Positions 19,683 to 29,396 of a stretch of 64,000 nt of DNA are shown here, in pieces. Position 1 is the first letter of the stretch. Every line of letters begins with the position of its first letter. Origin of the DNA: Vibrio alfacsensis (GTDB lineage Bacteria > Pseudomonadota > Gammaproteobacteria > Enterobacterales > Vibrionaceae); contig NZ_CP032093.1 of NCBI RefSeq assembly GCF_003544875.1, forward strand, positions 2,232,001 to 2,296,000. Direction: 5' to 3'. Under the pieces are notes generated by a model. The model did not search any database, was not told the origin of the DNA, and worked only from the letters and a program-made list of their open reading frames with translations. The position numbers and the translations under genes were made by a program.

Positions 19683-19712
19683 ATAAAAAGCCCAGCGACT
19701 AGGCTGGGCTAA
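19683..19712 (-). terminator. Terminator of tfoS
   Basis: AGCCCAGC / GCTGGGCT stem (19689-19710) followed on the minus strand by TTTTTATTTTTG, 22 bases past the tfoS stop. Confidence 0.85.
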
Positions 19713-19733
19713 ACAAGAAATCTATGGCGGCAT

Positions 19734-22700
19734 CTACACACTCACTTGGCTATCTTGAGTCATTGCAAATTTTGATGGGGGCAAACCAAAGTGCAGTTTA
19801 AACTTCTGGCTAAAATACGATGGGTCATTAAAGCCGCAGTTGAATGCCACTTCGCTGATTTTCTCCCCCGCAAGCAATTGCTCACAAGCCGTTTCTAATC
19901 TTACCTCTGTCAGGTAATCTTTTAACGTTCTTGAAGAAGCCGATTTAAATCGTCTTTGAAGACTTCGTTCAGACATAAAGAGCATCTTGGCCGCTGATGC
20001 AGTTCCAAACTCGGCATCATGATAATGTTCATCGACTAACTGATAGACTTTTAACAGCCACTCTCTCTCCGCTGTCATGGTTTCTTCTTGCTGAGGTTCG
20101 TCAACAAATTCCGTTATGTTTTCCTCAACAGAAACCTGTTCTTGAGCTCGTGGCCAGAATATCTGAATCTTATTTTGCGCATCGGAGGTAAATATTGATA
20201 ATTCACCGCCGCTAGCGTCGACTAAATCTTTCAGGTTATCAATGCTTAAATCACTGTTATTCATTAAGCGTGAATTCACCGCTTTATTCGACAATTGACT
20301 GCCATGGTCAATAAAACTCAGTGAAATGGTCTCATCGTTGTCTTCAATAATTACTTTAAGTGATTGCCCACGAAAAGAGCGCTTAATCACATTCGCGAAT
20401 ATACTGTTAAAAATGACATCAAGATTAAAGCTTACCAAGGCGATTCTGTGGGCTTTTTCTTCATCATGAAGATCGACACGAATGCCCACTTTATGGAAGT
20501 CTTCTTGCCATACATCAACAATAGATTGGGTAATTTGGCTCAAGTTATAGTTTTGGCTGTAGCCATTATTGCTCTCAGGTGCACGCTTCAATTCATTAAG
20601 CTGCCAATATGTCTTAGACAAATGGTCACTAGTGGCCGTATCAAGATCGTTGAGTCTATTTTTCGCAATATAGTCAATACTCGCTTTAATCGAGAGTGCG
20701 ACGTGATCAACCAATAAGTTTCTTACTTGAATTTGTTTCCTGAGTTGTTGATTACTATTTAGTAGCACCCGGCTTTGATGCCTCAACTGATTTGTTTTTA
20801 ACGTTACTTGCGCAGCCAGTTCTCGGTTTGCTTGTACAACATATCGAGAACGCCAATACACAACAACCACGACAAACAGCAATGAAGTTATCACAAACCC
20901 AATGATCGCTATCTTAGATAAATACCACGGTTTTAATACGGTAAACCGAGCTTCCAAGCCCACTTGATTATCTTTTCTCTGAGCATCATTACTCACTTGG
21001 AGGTGGTAATTCCCCGTATTCAAGTGTTCCAATGTCAACTGACGACCTTCGAGAACCTGCCAATTGTCTCCCTCATTCAATCGGTAATATATGTTTTGTC
21101 GGTCAGGATAAGGCATTACTCCGAATAAAAAACTCAACGACGATCCATAAGGCAATTCCATTCGCTCTAATTGTGCGCTTCCAACCTCTACAACGTTATC
21201 TTCAAATACGACCTGACTAACGATCAACTTTGACTCCGGAGTGTTTGAGACTAATAGCGTTGACGCGTCCGCCTTAACCAAACCATATTGAGAGCCAAAA
21301 AATAATGTTCTTTCACGTCCGTCTCCATGACGTATATCGCAGACTCCCATCAAAAATTCGTTATTAATCAAGCCTGATGATGACGGGTAATGCGTAAGCA
21401 ATTGACCTGACAGTCGGTAATAACTCAAACCAACAGAAGATGATAACCAGACACCTTTTTCATCACTAACCATACAAGCAGGTCGAGAATTCGGCACACT
21501 AAGTTCAACCACTTGTTTTAGCCTGCTCCCCGGAACCGTTTTGAATACACCGTAAGAAGAGGCAAACCACTGAGCACCATCAGCCGCGGTTACCATATCG
21601 ACTGATTCACCATACTGCTGAGAAAAATCATTGAAGCGAATCCTTTCACCATCATATTCATACACACCGTGGTCAGTACCAATAAGTAGCGAGGAATCAT
21701 AAGCATATAGCTGGGTAAGCTTGGCTGGTAAGTATCGACTTACAATCCAATCACTCCCCAAACTGTGCACCTTTTGTTTTTCAATATTGAGATTGAATAA
21801 ATGGTAGCCACTTGAAAGCCAGATCTGCTGGGCATCGTTAGAAACAATATGATCAATAGCTTTCTCTGAAAATTGGGATAAGAAAGGTAAGGTAACGAGG
21901 TTATAGTCCTCCATGCTCCTAAGTTCTAGGCCCTCAGATGTCGCTAACCAAAGATAGCCATCAAGCAAAGTAAACGCATTAATTCTCGATGGCACTTGAA
22001 GCACCTGATAGATCCCCGTAGGTGTCGAGCGGTACAACCTATGATCGTCTGAGAACCATAGAGAACCATCTGAACCGACTTCTGTTTGGCGAATTCGCCC
22101 TGAGAGTGACTGAGAGCCATGGCGACTAAAAACAATACGCTCAAACTGCTTACTGAACAGCGAATAATAACGAATGCCTTGATTGGTTGCGATCCACATC
22201 CCGCCCATGTTGTCATTGAGTAAGGCGTAAATCTTTGTATCGGCGAGTTCCAACTCTAAAAAACTTGCCGGTGCGACTTTAGTAATGTCACCGGTTAAAA
22301 ACGAGTACAAATACAAGCCATGTTCCGTGCCGATCCAATATTCCTTATTGCTTTCAGCAAACGTCAGCACATGCGATTCACCAATTCGAACCACTGGCTG
22401 ACTCGGATCGTAAATATTAAAACAAGTGCGCCTTTTAAGGTTCCGACTAATATTTCACGCCGAGCTGGTGAGTAATACACTTTTCGATGTAATTCTTACC
22501 AGAACTCGCAACATGGTTAAACCGGTCACCATCTGACAAGTAAACACCAGATGTTGTAGCAAGCACCCACTTAGTTTCTATAAAAATTGCGTCATTAATG
22601 TAAACATAGCTGTTGTTGCTGTGTTGATACAAGTGCAATAAAGAGGTCGATGTCAGCTCGTTAGTTGAAAGGTCATAAGTGTAGAAATTCGCGCCATCGC

Positions 22701-23100
22701 TCACCCAAATGTAATTCCCTGATGCACCAATTTTTCGAATTTGCGCACCTGGGTTCAAACTAAAAATTAGTTGTCGCTCTTGATTTGGATAAGCTTGATA
22801 AACTTCATTTTCAACGAATGTCCAAAAGGAGCCTTTGTGAAAGGTTAGCTGTTCAGCTTGGTGATGCAGAAAACTACCGGACTTCGGCAGTGTATTTTGA
22901 CCATCGTAAAAGAGCACCCGGCCATGGACATCGTGAATCCACAATCCCCCTTGGGCCCCAAGAAATAGCTGTTTTGCTGCAACGAACGTACCCTCTGCCT
23001 GGCTTGGTAGAGGATAAAATATGGAATTTGAACCATTCAAAGCAAAAACTGGGAATGAAAGTAAGAGCCCCAGTAAAACTTGGGACAAATAACGCAGCAA
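19734..23100 (-). pseudogene. tfoS: TfoS, chitin-sensing membrane transcription factor, frame broken twice (probably intact)
   Basis: Read as is, it is two pieces (217 and 886 residues). Restoring one A in the coding A3 run (plus 22453-22455) and one T in the T4 run (plus 22419-22422) joins them as GVKILVGTLKGALVFNIYD, giving 1122 residues; 3367 bases plus 2 divides by three. Order: signal peptide (1-20), periplasmic beta-propeller repeats such as YWIGTEHGLYLYS, a Y_Y_Y-like domain (about 640-722), a membrane helix (about 723-745, IAIIGFVITSLLFVVVVVYW), a kinase-like region without a phospho-acceptor or full ATP site, and an AraC-type HTH (about 1013-1110, ACEQLLAGEKISEVAFNCGF). V. cholerae TfoS senses chitin oligosaccharides and activates tfoR from the membrane. 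The gene faces tfoR convergently and lies next to znuA, as in V. cholerae. Confidence 0.88.
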
Positions 23101-23305
23101 GATGAATATCCTTTATTCAATAATGATGAGCCGCTCTAGTACTCGTTAGACTTAAATCTAAAGGCCTATGTAGTTATTTTGAGCGGCTAATTATGAATAA
23201 TAATATCTTAAATACTGACGGATAAAAGTATCGCCTTAACTAAGGTTGCAATTCTTACTGTGAGGATCACGATAAATACAGATTCAATTTAAGATGTAAG
23301 ACGTA

Positions 23306-24190
23306 TTACTGCTTACTCTGCAAGCACTGACTAAAGTTATTTGACAGCGTTTTGAGAAACACGAAGTAACTGCCAGGCTGCACTTCAATCTCGCTACCCA
23401 AAGGATCAAGCACACCAGTTCCTACATCACTCCCACGCATAACACTCTCAATCACTGCCGGGGTAAATTGAGGCTCTGAGAAAACACAAGCAACCTCACC
23501 AGATGCAAGCGTTTTACGAATATGAATCAGTGTTTTGGCTCCTGGTTTACGGTCTGGAGATACGGTGAAGTGCCCCAATTGATTTAATTGGTAACGCTCC
23601 TCAAAATATCCATAAGCATCATGGAAGACAAAATAGCCATTATTTTGGACAGGCGTAAGCTGCTGCTTAATCTCTGCATCTGTCGCTTTAAGCTGTTCTT
23701 TGAATTTTTGCAAATTTTTAGCATAGACATTCGCATTGCGTGGATCCACTTCCGCAAGTTTGTTGGCAATAACATTTGCCACTTGCTCAACTGGCGCAAT
23801 TCCTAACCAAAAATGCGGATCATGAGTACCGTGATGATGGCCATCATGGTCATGATCATGCTCACTACCAAACTCGCGTAACGACAAATCCGGGATTTGG
23901 CTCAATGTTAAAGTATTGTCTCTGTCAGTCACCACTTTTTCCAAAAACGGTTCAAGATCATGACCAAACCAAATAACGAGATCTGCTGATGCCACTTTCT
24001 TAACGTCGGACGGGCGCAGTGCATAATCGTGTGGCGAGGCATTATTCTGGAGTAAGACATCGGGAGTCGTAACACCATCCGTCAGCTCAGTTGTGATCAT
24101 TTGAATCGGCTTAATACTGGTTAAAACCGTTACCGCATGAGCAGGCAAAGCTAACATTACTGAGACTGCAAGAATTATAGTTCTTTTCAT
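23306..24190 (-). CDS. znuA: Zinc ABC transporter substrate-binding protein ZnuA
   Basis: A 294-residue periplasmic zinc-binding lipocalin-unrelated cluster A-I protein. The ATG at 24190 starts a signal peptide (MKRTIILAVSVMLALPAHA); an 18-codon in-frame extension upstream is rejected because it overlaps the operator. The metal site is formed by His in NASPHDYALRP, the His in DPHFWLG, and His in VFHDAYGYF. A histidine/aspartate-rich loop (HDHDHDGHHHGTHD, about 115-128) lies between, typical of ZnuA. Divergent from znuCB across a 78-base gap with a Zur-like palindrome; tfoS follows on the same strand after 205 bases. Confidence 0.96.
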   Translation of the reverse strand: MKRTIILAVSVMLALPAHAVTVLTSIKPIQMITTELTDGVTTPDVLLQNNASPHDYALRPSDVKKVASADLVIWFGHDLEPFLEKVVTDRDNTLTLSQIPDLSLREFGSEHDHDHDGHHHGTHDPHFWLGIAPVEQVANVIANKLAEVDPRNANVYAKNLQKFKEQLKATDAEIKQQLTPVQNNGYFVFHDAYGYFEERYQLNQLGHFTVSPDRKPGAKTLIHIRKTLASGEVACVFSEPQFTPAVIESVMRGSDVGTGVLDPLGSEIEVQPGSYFVFLKTLSNNFSQCLQSKQ

Positions 24191-24226
24191 AGTTTTACTT
24201 GGGGTATGGCGTTGAAAGTGCCATAA

Positions 24227-24241
24227 TGTTACATTATAACA
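24227..24241. promoter_or_regulatory. Zur-box-like palindrome between znuA and znuC
   Basis: TGTTA-CATTA-TAACA, with perfect 5-base arms, resembles the core of the gammaproteobacterial Zur box (TGTTATANTATAACA type). One site in the divergent gap could repress both znuA and znuCB when zinc is plentiful. Confidence 0.72.
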
Positions 24242-24268
24242 CAATTGATTTGCAAATGAGTTTCATTC

Positions 24269-25056
24269 ATGTCTTCACTAGTCCGTCTTGAACACCTGTG
24301 CGTCGAATTCGATGAGCGTAGAGTTCTCGACAATATCACCATGGAATTAGAAAAGGGCAAAATCACCACCCTAATTGGTCCCAACGGAGCGGGAAAATCG
24401 ACATTAGTTAAAGTTATTTTAGGTCTACAAAAGCCAACCAGTGGCCAATTGACTAAAAAGCGCAAACTAAAAATTGGTTACGTTCCGCAGAAGCTGAAGC
24501 TTAATGACTCACTGCCGCTAAACGTTATCCGTTTTTAAATTTAGCAGGAAAATACAGTAAACAAGAATGTATTGAAGCACTTAAACTTGTCGGAGCCGAT
24601 CATCTGATTGGCAGCAATATGCATCGACTTTCCGGCGGTGAAAACCAACGCGTATTGTTAGCTCGAGCTTTATTGCAACGGCCAGAGCTTCTTGTGCTTG
24701 ACGAACCTGCTCAAGGTGTTGATGTTCAAGGTCAAATTGATTTATATGACCTCATTGAAAGCATTCGCCATCGTTTTGATTGTGGCGTATTTATGGTATC
24801 CCATGACTTGCATTTAGTGATGGCAAAAACCGATGACGTCATTTGCCTCCACCATCATGTATGCTGCTCAGGCTCTCCTGCGACGATTACACAACATCCG
24901 TCCTACATTGCGTTATTCGGCAATGCAACACGAGAATCTTTGGCATTTTATCACCACGATCACGAGCATCACCATCACGATTTATCCGGTTCACCAGTAA
25001 AAGGGGATGCGAACGCTTGCACTCACCATTCACATGGGCATCATCAACATGATTGA
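24269..25056 (+). pseudogene. znuC: Zinc ABC transporter ATPase ZnuC, frame broken by one base (probably intact)
   Basis: The N-terminal part has Walker A GPNGAGKST (about 37-45) and stops at 24538. The C-terminal part has the ABC signature LSGGENQRV, Walker [14 protein letters not shown] and the switch His in MVSHDLH, then a His-rich tail (HHDHEHHHH and [10 protein letters not shown]). Adding one T to the T5 run at 24532-24536 joins them as [20 protein letters not shown], 262 residues, the normal ZnuC length. ZnuC powers zinc import through ZnuB. Its stop overlaps the znuB start by 8 bases. The His-rich tail may buffer or sense zinc; that is inference. Confidence 0.92.
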
Positions 25057-25834
25057 ATTTCTATTACCCTCAATCCTGGCCGGTATTGGTATTGCAATTA
25101 TCGCAGGTCCACTAGGTTCATTCGTGGTTTGGCGCAAAATGGCCTACTTTGGAGATACACTCGCACACGCTTCCTTAATGGGACTGGCGCTTGGTTTTCT
25201 GCTCAATGTAAACCTATATCTCGCTTTATTAGTCTGCTGTTTAGCACTCGCTGTACTATTGGTGACTCTGCAAAAACAACAGCTCGTTGCTACCGACACC
25301 CTACTCGGTATTTTGGCCCACAGTGCACTTTCGATCGGCTTAGTCTCAGTGAGTTTTTTAGATAATGTCCGTATTGATCTAATGAGCTACTTATTTGGTG
25401 ATTTACTTGCAGTATCTCCTCAAGATTTGATGTTCATCTATGCTGGTGTTGTTGCCGTTAGTGCATGCTTGTACATATTCTGGCGTCCTTTACTATCAAG
25501 TACTGTTAGCGAAGAATTAGCCGCTGTCGAGGGCGTAAATACTGACTTGGTTCGTTTAGTTCTAATGCTAATGGTGGGTGTAGTAATCGCAGTCGGCATG
25601 AAGTTTGTTGGTGCACTGATTATGACTTCCCTATTAATCATCCCAGCAGCAACCGCTCGTAAAGTATCATCATCACCGGAGCAAATGGCCTTTTTCGCTT
25701 CAATCATTGGTTCGATCGCGGTGCTCATGGGCTTAAGCCTCTCGTGGCACTTTGATACACCTGCAGGCCCATCCGTTGTGATTAGTGCGACAAGTTTGTT
25801 TATGTTAAGCCAGCTAATCCGACGCAAAGCTTAG
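25049..25834 (+). CDS. znuB: Zinc ABC transporter permease ZnuB
   Basis: A 261-residue inner-membrane permease of the ABC-3 family with about seven to eight hydrophobic segments. It begins [20 protein letters not shown]; the frame is open further upstream but that would overlap znuC by 50 bases, so the ATG overlapping the znuC stop (ATGATTGA) is preferred. [20 protein letters not shown] (about 20-39) and VEGVNTD...LVRLVLML are family landmarks. It completes znuCB and ends before a terminator shared with sucD. Confidence 0.95.
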   Translation: MIEFLLPSILAGIGIAIIAGPLGSFVVWRKMAYFGDTLAHASLMGLALGFLLNVNLYLALLVCCLALAVLLVTLQKQQLVATDTLLGILAHSALSIGLVSVSFLDNVRIDLMSYLFGDLLAVSPQDLMFIYAGVVAVSACLYIFWRPLLSSTVSEELAAVEGVNTDLVRLVLMLMVGVVIAVGMKFVGALIMTSLLIIPAATARKVSSSPEQMAFFASIIGSIAVLMGLSLSWHFDTPAGPSVVISATSLFMLSQLIRRKA

Positions 25835-25867
25835 ATTATTAGAAAAATTAAGTTGTTGAAAATAAGA

Positions 25868-25900
25868 ACAAAAAGCCTGCAACATTGCAGGCTTTTGTGT
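25868..25900. terminator. Bidirectional terminator between znuB and sucD
   Basis: AAAAGCCTGC / GCAGGCTTTT stem (25871-25895) with A-rich and T-rich flanks on the two sides, between convergent genes. Confidence 0.85.
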
Positions 25901-25918
25901 CTTGCTATTTGGTTTATC

Positions 25919-26791
25919 TTACCAACCCGTCACTTCACGCAGACCTTGACCAATCTCAGCTAGAGATTTTACAGTCTTAACGCCAGCTGCTTCTAGTGCT
26001 GCGAACTTGTCTTCTGCCGTACCTTTACCACCAGAGATGATTGCACCGGCGTGCCCCATACGCTTACCAGGAGGAGCAGTAACACCCGCAATGTAAGAAA
26101 CCACTGGCTTCGTTACGTTTTCTTTGATGTAAGCCGCTGCTTCTTCTTCCGCAGTACCACCGATTTCACCAATCATTACAATTGCTTCTGTTTCAGGGTC
26201 TTCTTGGAAAAGTTTCAGGATGTCGATGAAGTTTGAACCTGGAATTGGGTCACCACCGATACCAACACACGTAGATTGACCAAAGCCTTCGTCAGTCGTT
26301 TGCTTGACTGCTTCGTATGTTAGTGTGCCTGAGCGAGAAACGATGCCCACTTTACCTTTCTTGTGGATATGACCAGGCATGATACCAATCTTACACTCAT
26401 CAGGCGTGATAACACCCGGACAGTTAGGGCCAATCATGCGAACGCCTGTTTCCTCTAACTTCACTTTCACATCGATCATATCAATAGTTGGAATGCCTTC
26501 CGTAATGGTTACGATGAGCTCAATTCCAGCATCAATTGCTTCTAGGATTGCATCTTTACAGAATGGTGCTGGGACGTAGATTACTGTAGCCGTTGCGCCA
26601 GTCACTTCTACCGCTTCACGTACTGTGTTAAATACTGGAAGACCAAGGTGAGTTTGACCACCTTTGCCTGGAGATACACCACCTACCATTTGTGTACCGT
26701 AAGCAATCGAGTGCTCTGAGTGGAACGTACCTTGCCCACCAGTGAAGCCCTGACAGATTACTTTAGTGTCTTTGTTAATTAGTACAGACAT
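25919..26791 (-). CDS. sucD: Succinyl-CoA synthetase alpha subunit
   Basis: A 290-residue TCA enzyme subunit that with SucC interconverts succinyl-CoA and succinate, making ATP or GTP. The CoA-binding Rossmann domain opens the chain ([28 protein letters not shown]). The active-site phosphohistidine lies in [16 protein letters not shown] near residue 247. Start codon and sucC stop share one base, so the two subunits are translationally coupled. Last gene of the sdhCDAB-sucABCD block. Confidence 0.97.
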   Translation of the reverse strand: MSVLINKDTKVICQGFTGGQGTFHSEHSIAYGTQMVGGVSPGKGGQTHLGLPVFNTVREAVEVTGATATVIYVPAPFCKDAILEAIDAGIELIVTITEGIPTIDMIDVKVKLEETGVRMIGPNCPGVITPDECKIGIMPGHIHKKGKVGIVSRSGTLTYEAVKQTTDEGFGQSTCVGIGGDPIPGSNFIDILKLFQEDPETEAIVMIGEIGGTAEEEAAAYIKENVTKPVVSYIAGVTAPPGKRMGHAGAIISGGKGTAEDKFAALEAAGVKTVKSLAEIGQGLREVTGW

Positions 26792-27957
26792 TATTTAGCC
26801 TCCGCAGCAGCAACAACTTTCTGAGCAGCATCTGTTAGCGACTCAGCAGCAATGATATCAACATCAGAATTAGCAAGAACTTCGCGACCTAGGTCAGCGT
26901 TAGTCCCTTCTAGACGAACAACAACAGGCACCGTTACACCGACTTCTTTCACGGCACCGATGATGCCTTCTGCGATCATGTCACAACGAACGATACCGCC
27001 GAAGATGTTTACTAGAACCGCTTTCACGTTGTCATCAGATAGGATGATTTTGAATGCTTCTGCTACACGCTCTTTTGTTGCGCCGCCACCTACGTCTAGG
27101 AAGTTAGCAGGCTTACCACCGTGTAGGTTTACGATGTCCATTGTACCCATCGCTAGACCCGCGCCGTTAACCATACAACCCACATTGCCATCGAGTGCTA
27201 CGTAGTTCAGCTCCCACTGAGCTGCGTGCGCTTCACGCTCGTCTTCTTGTGAAGGATCGTGCATTTCACGAAGCTTAGGCTGACGATATAGTGCATTTGA
27301 GTCGATGTTGATCTTACCGTCAAGACACAGTAGGTTGCCTTCACCAGTAATCACCAGTGGGTTGATCTCTAGTAGCGCTAGGTCGTACTGAGAGAACATA
27401 GTGCCAAGACCCATAAAGATCTTAACGAATTGTTTAATTTGGTCACCTTCAAGACCAAGTTTGAACGCTAACTCACGACCTTGGTAAGCCTGAGGGCCTA
27501 CTAATGGATCGATTGCTGCTTTGTGGATTAGCTCCGGCGTTTCTTCCGCAACTTTTTCGATTTCCACCCCACCTTCAGTCGAAGCCATGAAAACGATCTT
27601 ACGAGTTGCACGGTCAACAACCGCACCAAGGTAAAGTTCGTTAGCGATGTTAGACGCTTCTTCTACAAGGATTTTAGTAACAGGCTGACCATTTGCGTCT
27701 GTTTGGTAAGTCACCAAGTTCTTACCTAGCCACTTTTGAGCGAATTCTTTTACGCCATCTTTGGTGTCGTGCAGCTCTACGCCACCCGCTTTACCGCGGC
27801 CACCAGCGTGAACCTGACATTTTACGACTTTCTTATCTGTTGTAATGCGACCCGCCGCTTCGAAAGCTTCTTGTGGCGTATCACATGCGTAGCCTTCCGG
27901 TACAGGCAAACCGAATTCTGCAAACAGCTGTTTGGCTTGGTATTCATGCAAATTCAT
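26791..27957 (-). CDS. sucC: Succinyl-CoA synthetase beta subunit
   Basis: A 388-residue subunit with an ATP-grasp domain in the first two thirds ([55 protein letters not shown]) and a CoA-ligase domain at the C-terminus with [16 protein letters not shown]. Length equals E. coli SucC. It is 202 bases downstream of sucB, a gap holding a long hairpin but also possibly an internal promoter. Confidence 0.97.
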   Translation of the reverse strand: MNLHEYQAKQLFAEFGLPVPEGYACDTPQEAFEAAGRITTDKKVVKCQVHAGGRGKAGGVELHDTKDGVKEFAQKWLGKNLVTYQTDANGQPVTKILVEEASNIANELYLGAVVDRATRKIVFMASTEGGVEIEKVAEETPELIHKAAIDPLVGPQAYQGRELAFKLGLEGDQIKQFVKIFMGLGTMFSQYDLALLEINPLVITGEGNLLCLDGKINIDSNALYRQPKLREMHDPSQEDEREAHAAQWELNYVALDGNVGCMVNGAGLAMGTMDIVNLHGGKPANFLDVGGGATKERVAEAFKIILSDDNVKAVLVNIFGGIVRCDMIAEGIIGAVKEVGVTVPVVVRLEGTNADLGREVLANSDVDIIAAESLTDAAQKVVAAAEAK

Positions 27958-28120
27958 TTTGATATTCCGTTTGTTTTTCCCTTAAGGGAATTATAATTTC
28001 CATAACACCGCTATGATTGCGGTACATCTGTAGGGTCTTCTCAAATCAACTGCTTATTGTATATCCGAGCAGTTCAAGTGAAGGCCAGACGCTGAGCCAG
28101 TCTAGCCTTAGCTACCGTAG

Positions 28121-28149
28121 ACGTCGAGTCATCACAGACAACTCGACGT
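28121..28149. other. Hairpin in the sucB-sucC gap
   Basis: ACGTCGAGT / ACTCGACGT nine-pair stem with an 11-base loop. The T-run follows it on the plus strand only, so on the transcribed minus strand it is more likely an mRNA processing or stabilising structure than a terminator. Confidence 0.5.
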
Positions 28150-28159
28150 TTTAGCGATA

Positions 28160-29368
28160 TTAAACGTCTAATAACAGACGTGCTGGATCTTCTAGTAACT
28201 CTTTAATCGTTACTAAGAAGCCCACTGATTCACGACCATCAATCAAACGGTGGTCGTAAGATAGAGCGAGATACATCATTGGCAAAATTTCCACTTTGCC
28301 ATCCACCGCCATCGGACGATCTTGAATTTTGTGCATACCCAAAATTGCAGATTGTGGTGGGTTGATGATCGGTGTCGACATCAATGAGCCAAATACACCA
28401 CCGTTAGTAATAGTGAAGTTACCGCCCATTAGCTCATCCACCGTTAGCTTGCCGTCACGGCCTTTGATTGCTAACTCTTTAATGCCTTTTTCAACATCAG
28501 CAAAACCTAGGGTATCGCAGTCTTTTAGAACTGGCGTCACTAGGCCGCGTGGCGTTGATACCGCCATGCTGATGTCGAAGTAGTTGTGGTAAACAATGTC
28601 ATCACCGTCAATTGACGCGTTTACTTCTGGGTAACGCTTCAGCGCTTCAGTTACAGCTTTCACGTAGAAAGACATGAATCCTAGACGGATACCATGACGC
28701 TCTTCGAATTGATCTTTGTATTGCTTACGAAGGTCCATGATTGGCTTCATGTTCACTTCGTTAAACGTGGTCAGCATTGCCGTGTTGTTTTTCGCTTCTA
28801 GAAGACGGTTTGCCACTGTCTTACGTAGACGCGTCATTGGAACACGTTTTTGACTGCGAGCCGCTGCTGGCGCTTCAACCGCCGCAGGTGTTTCTGCTTT
28901 CGGTGCGGCTTTTGCGTTAGCAAGATGCGCGTCAATGTCTTCACGAGTGATTCGACCACCAACCCCAGAACCTTTCACCTGGCTTGCCTCTAAGCCGTGT
29001 TCAGCAAGAAGGCGACGAACTGCAGGGCTTAACGCGTCATTAGTTTCTTCAGTCAATGTTGCTTTGTGACGTTTATCAGGAGAAGCTTGCGTATCTTCTG
29101 TCGTGTCTGCTGTTGGTTCGCCCGCAACTGCGCCCGGCTTAAGTCTTGCAATTAGCTGTTTAGAAAGGACTGTTGCGCCCTCTTCTTCAATGATTGCTTC
29201 TAGAACACCGGCTTCCGGAGCAGGAACTTCAAGCACCACTTTATCCGTTTCGATATCAACCAGAACTTCATCACGCTCTACTGCGTCGCCTGGTTTTTTG
29301 TGCCATGTCGCTACGGTTGCATCTGCAACTGATTCAGGTAAGTCTGGAACCAGAATTTCAATTGTCAT
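28160..29368 (-). CDS. sucB: 2-oxoglutarate dehydrogenase E2 (dihydrolipoyl succinyltransferase)
   Basis: A 402-residue core subunit of the 2-oxoglutarate dehydrogenase complex. The lipoyl domain (about 1-80) contains [19 protein letters not shown] with the lipoylated lysine at about 43. A linker rich in Ala, Thr, Glu leads to the peripheral subunit-binding domain ([20 protein letters not shown]) and then the catalytic acyltransferase domain, with the active-site motif [11 protein letters not shown] close to the end. 28 bases downstream of sucA. Confidence 0.97.
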   Translation of the reverse strand: MTIEILVPDLPESVADATVATWHKKPGDAVERDEVLVDIETDKVVLEVPAPEAGVLEAIIEEEGATVLSKQLIARLKPGAVAGEPTADTTEDTQASPDKRHKATLTEETNDALSPAVRRLLAEHGLEASQVKGSGVGGRITREDIDAHLANAKAAPKAETPAAVEAPAAARSQKRVPMTRLRKTVANRLLEAKNNTAMLTTFNEVNMKPIMDLRKQYKDQFEERHGIRLGFMSFYVKAVTEALKRYPEVNASIDGDDIVYHNYFDISMAVSTPRGLVTPVLKDCDTLGFADVEKGIKELAIKGRDGKLTVDELMGGNFTITNGGVFGSLMSTPIINPPQSAILGMHKIQDRPMAVDGKVEILPMMYLALSYDHRLIDGRESVGFLVTIKELLEDPARLLLDV

Positions 29369-29396
29369 AACTGTTTCTTCCTTTAACTTCTAGTTC

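Larger units (their letters stand above)
18963..19733. other. 771-base intergenic region feoA - tfoS
   Basis: AT-rich near feoA (Fur-box-like site and promoter), then a structured small RNA locus (about 19314-19415, plus strand), a heptamer repeat, and the tfoS terminator at 19683-19712. Plus-strand open frames inside it (18968-19204, 19326-19538, 19556-19702) have no ribosome site or family resemblance and I do not call them genes. Confidence 0.7.

Noticed and set aside
19556..19702. 48-codon plus-strand ORF between tfoR and tfoS
   Set aside because: It lacks a clear ribosome site and its end overlaps the tfoS terminator; no family resemblance.
24525..24545. Possible programmed frameshift in znuC at the T5 run
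   Set aside because: No second stimulatory structure is needed to explain it, and identical one-base losses occur in six unrelated genes that are not known to use frameshifting.
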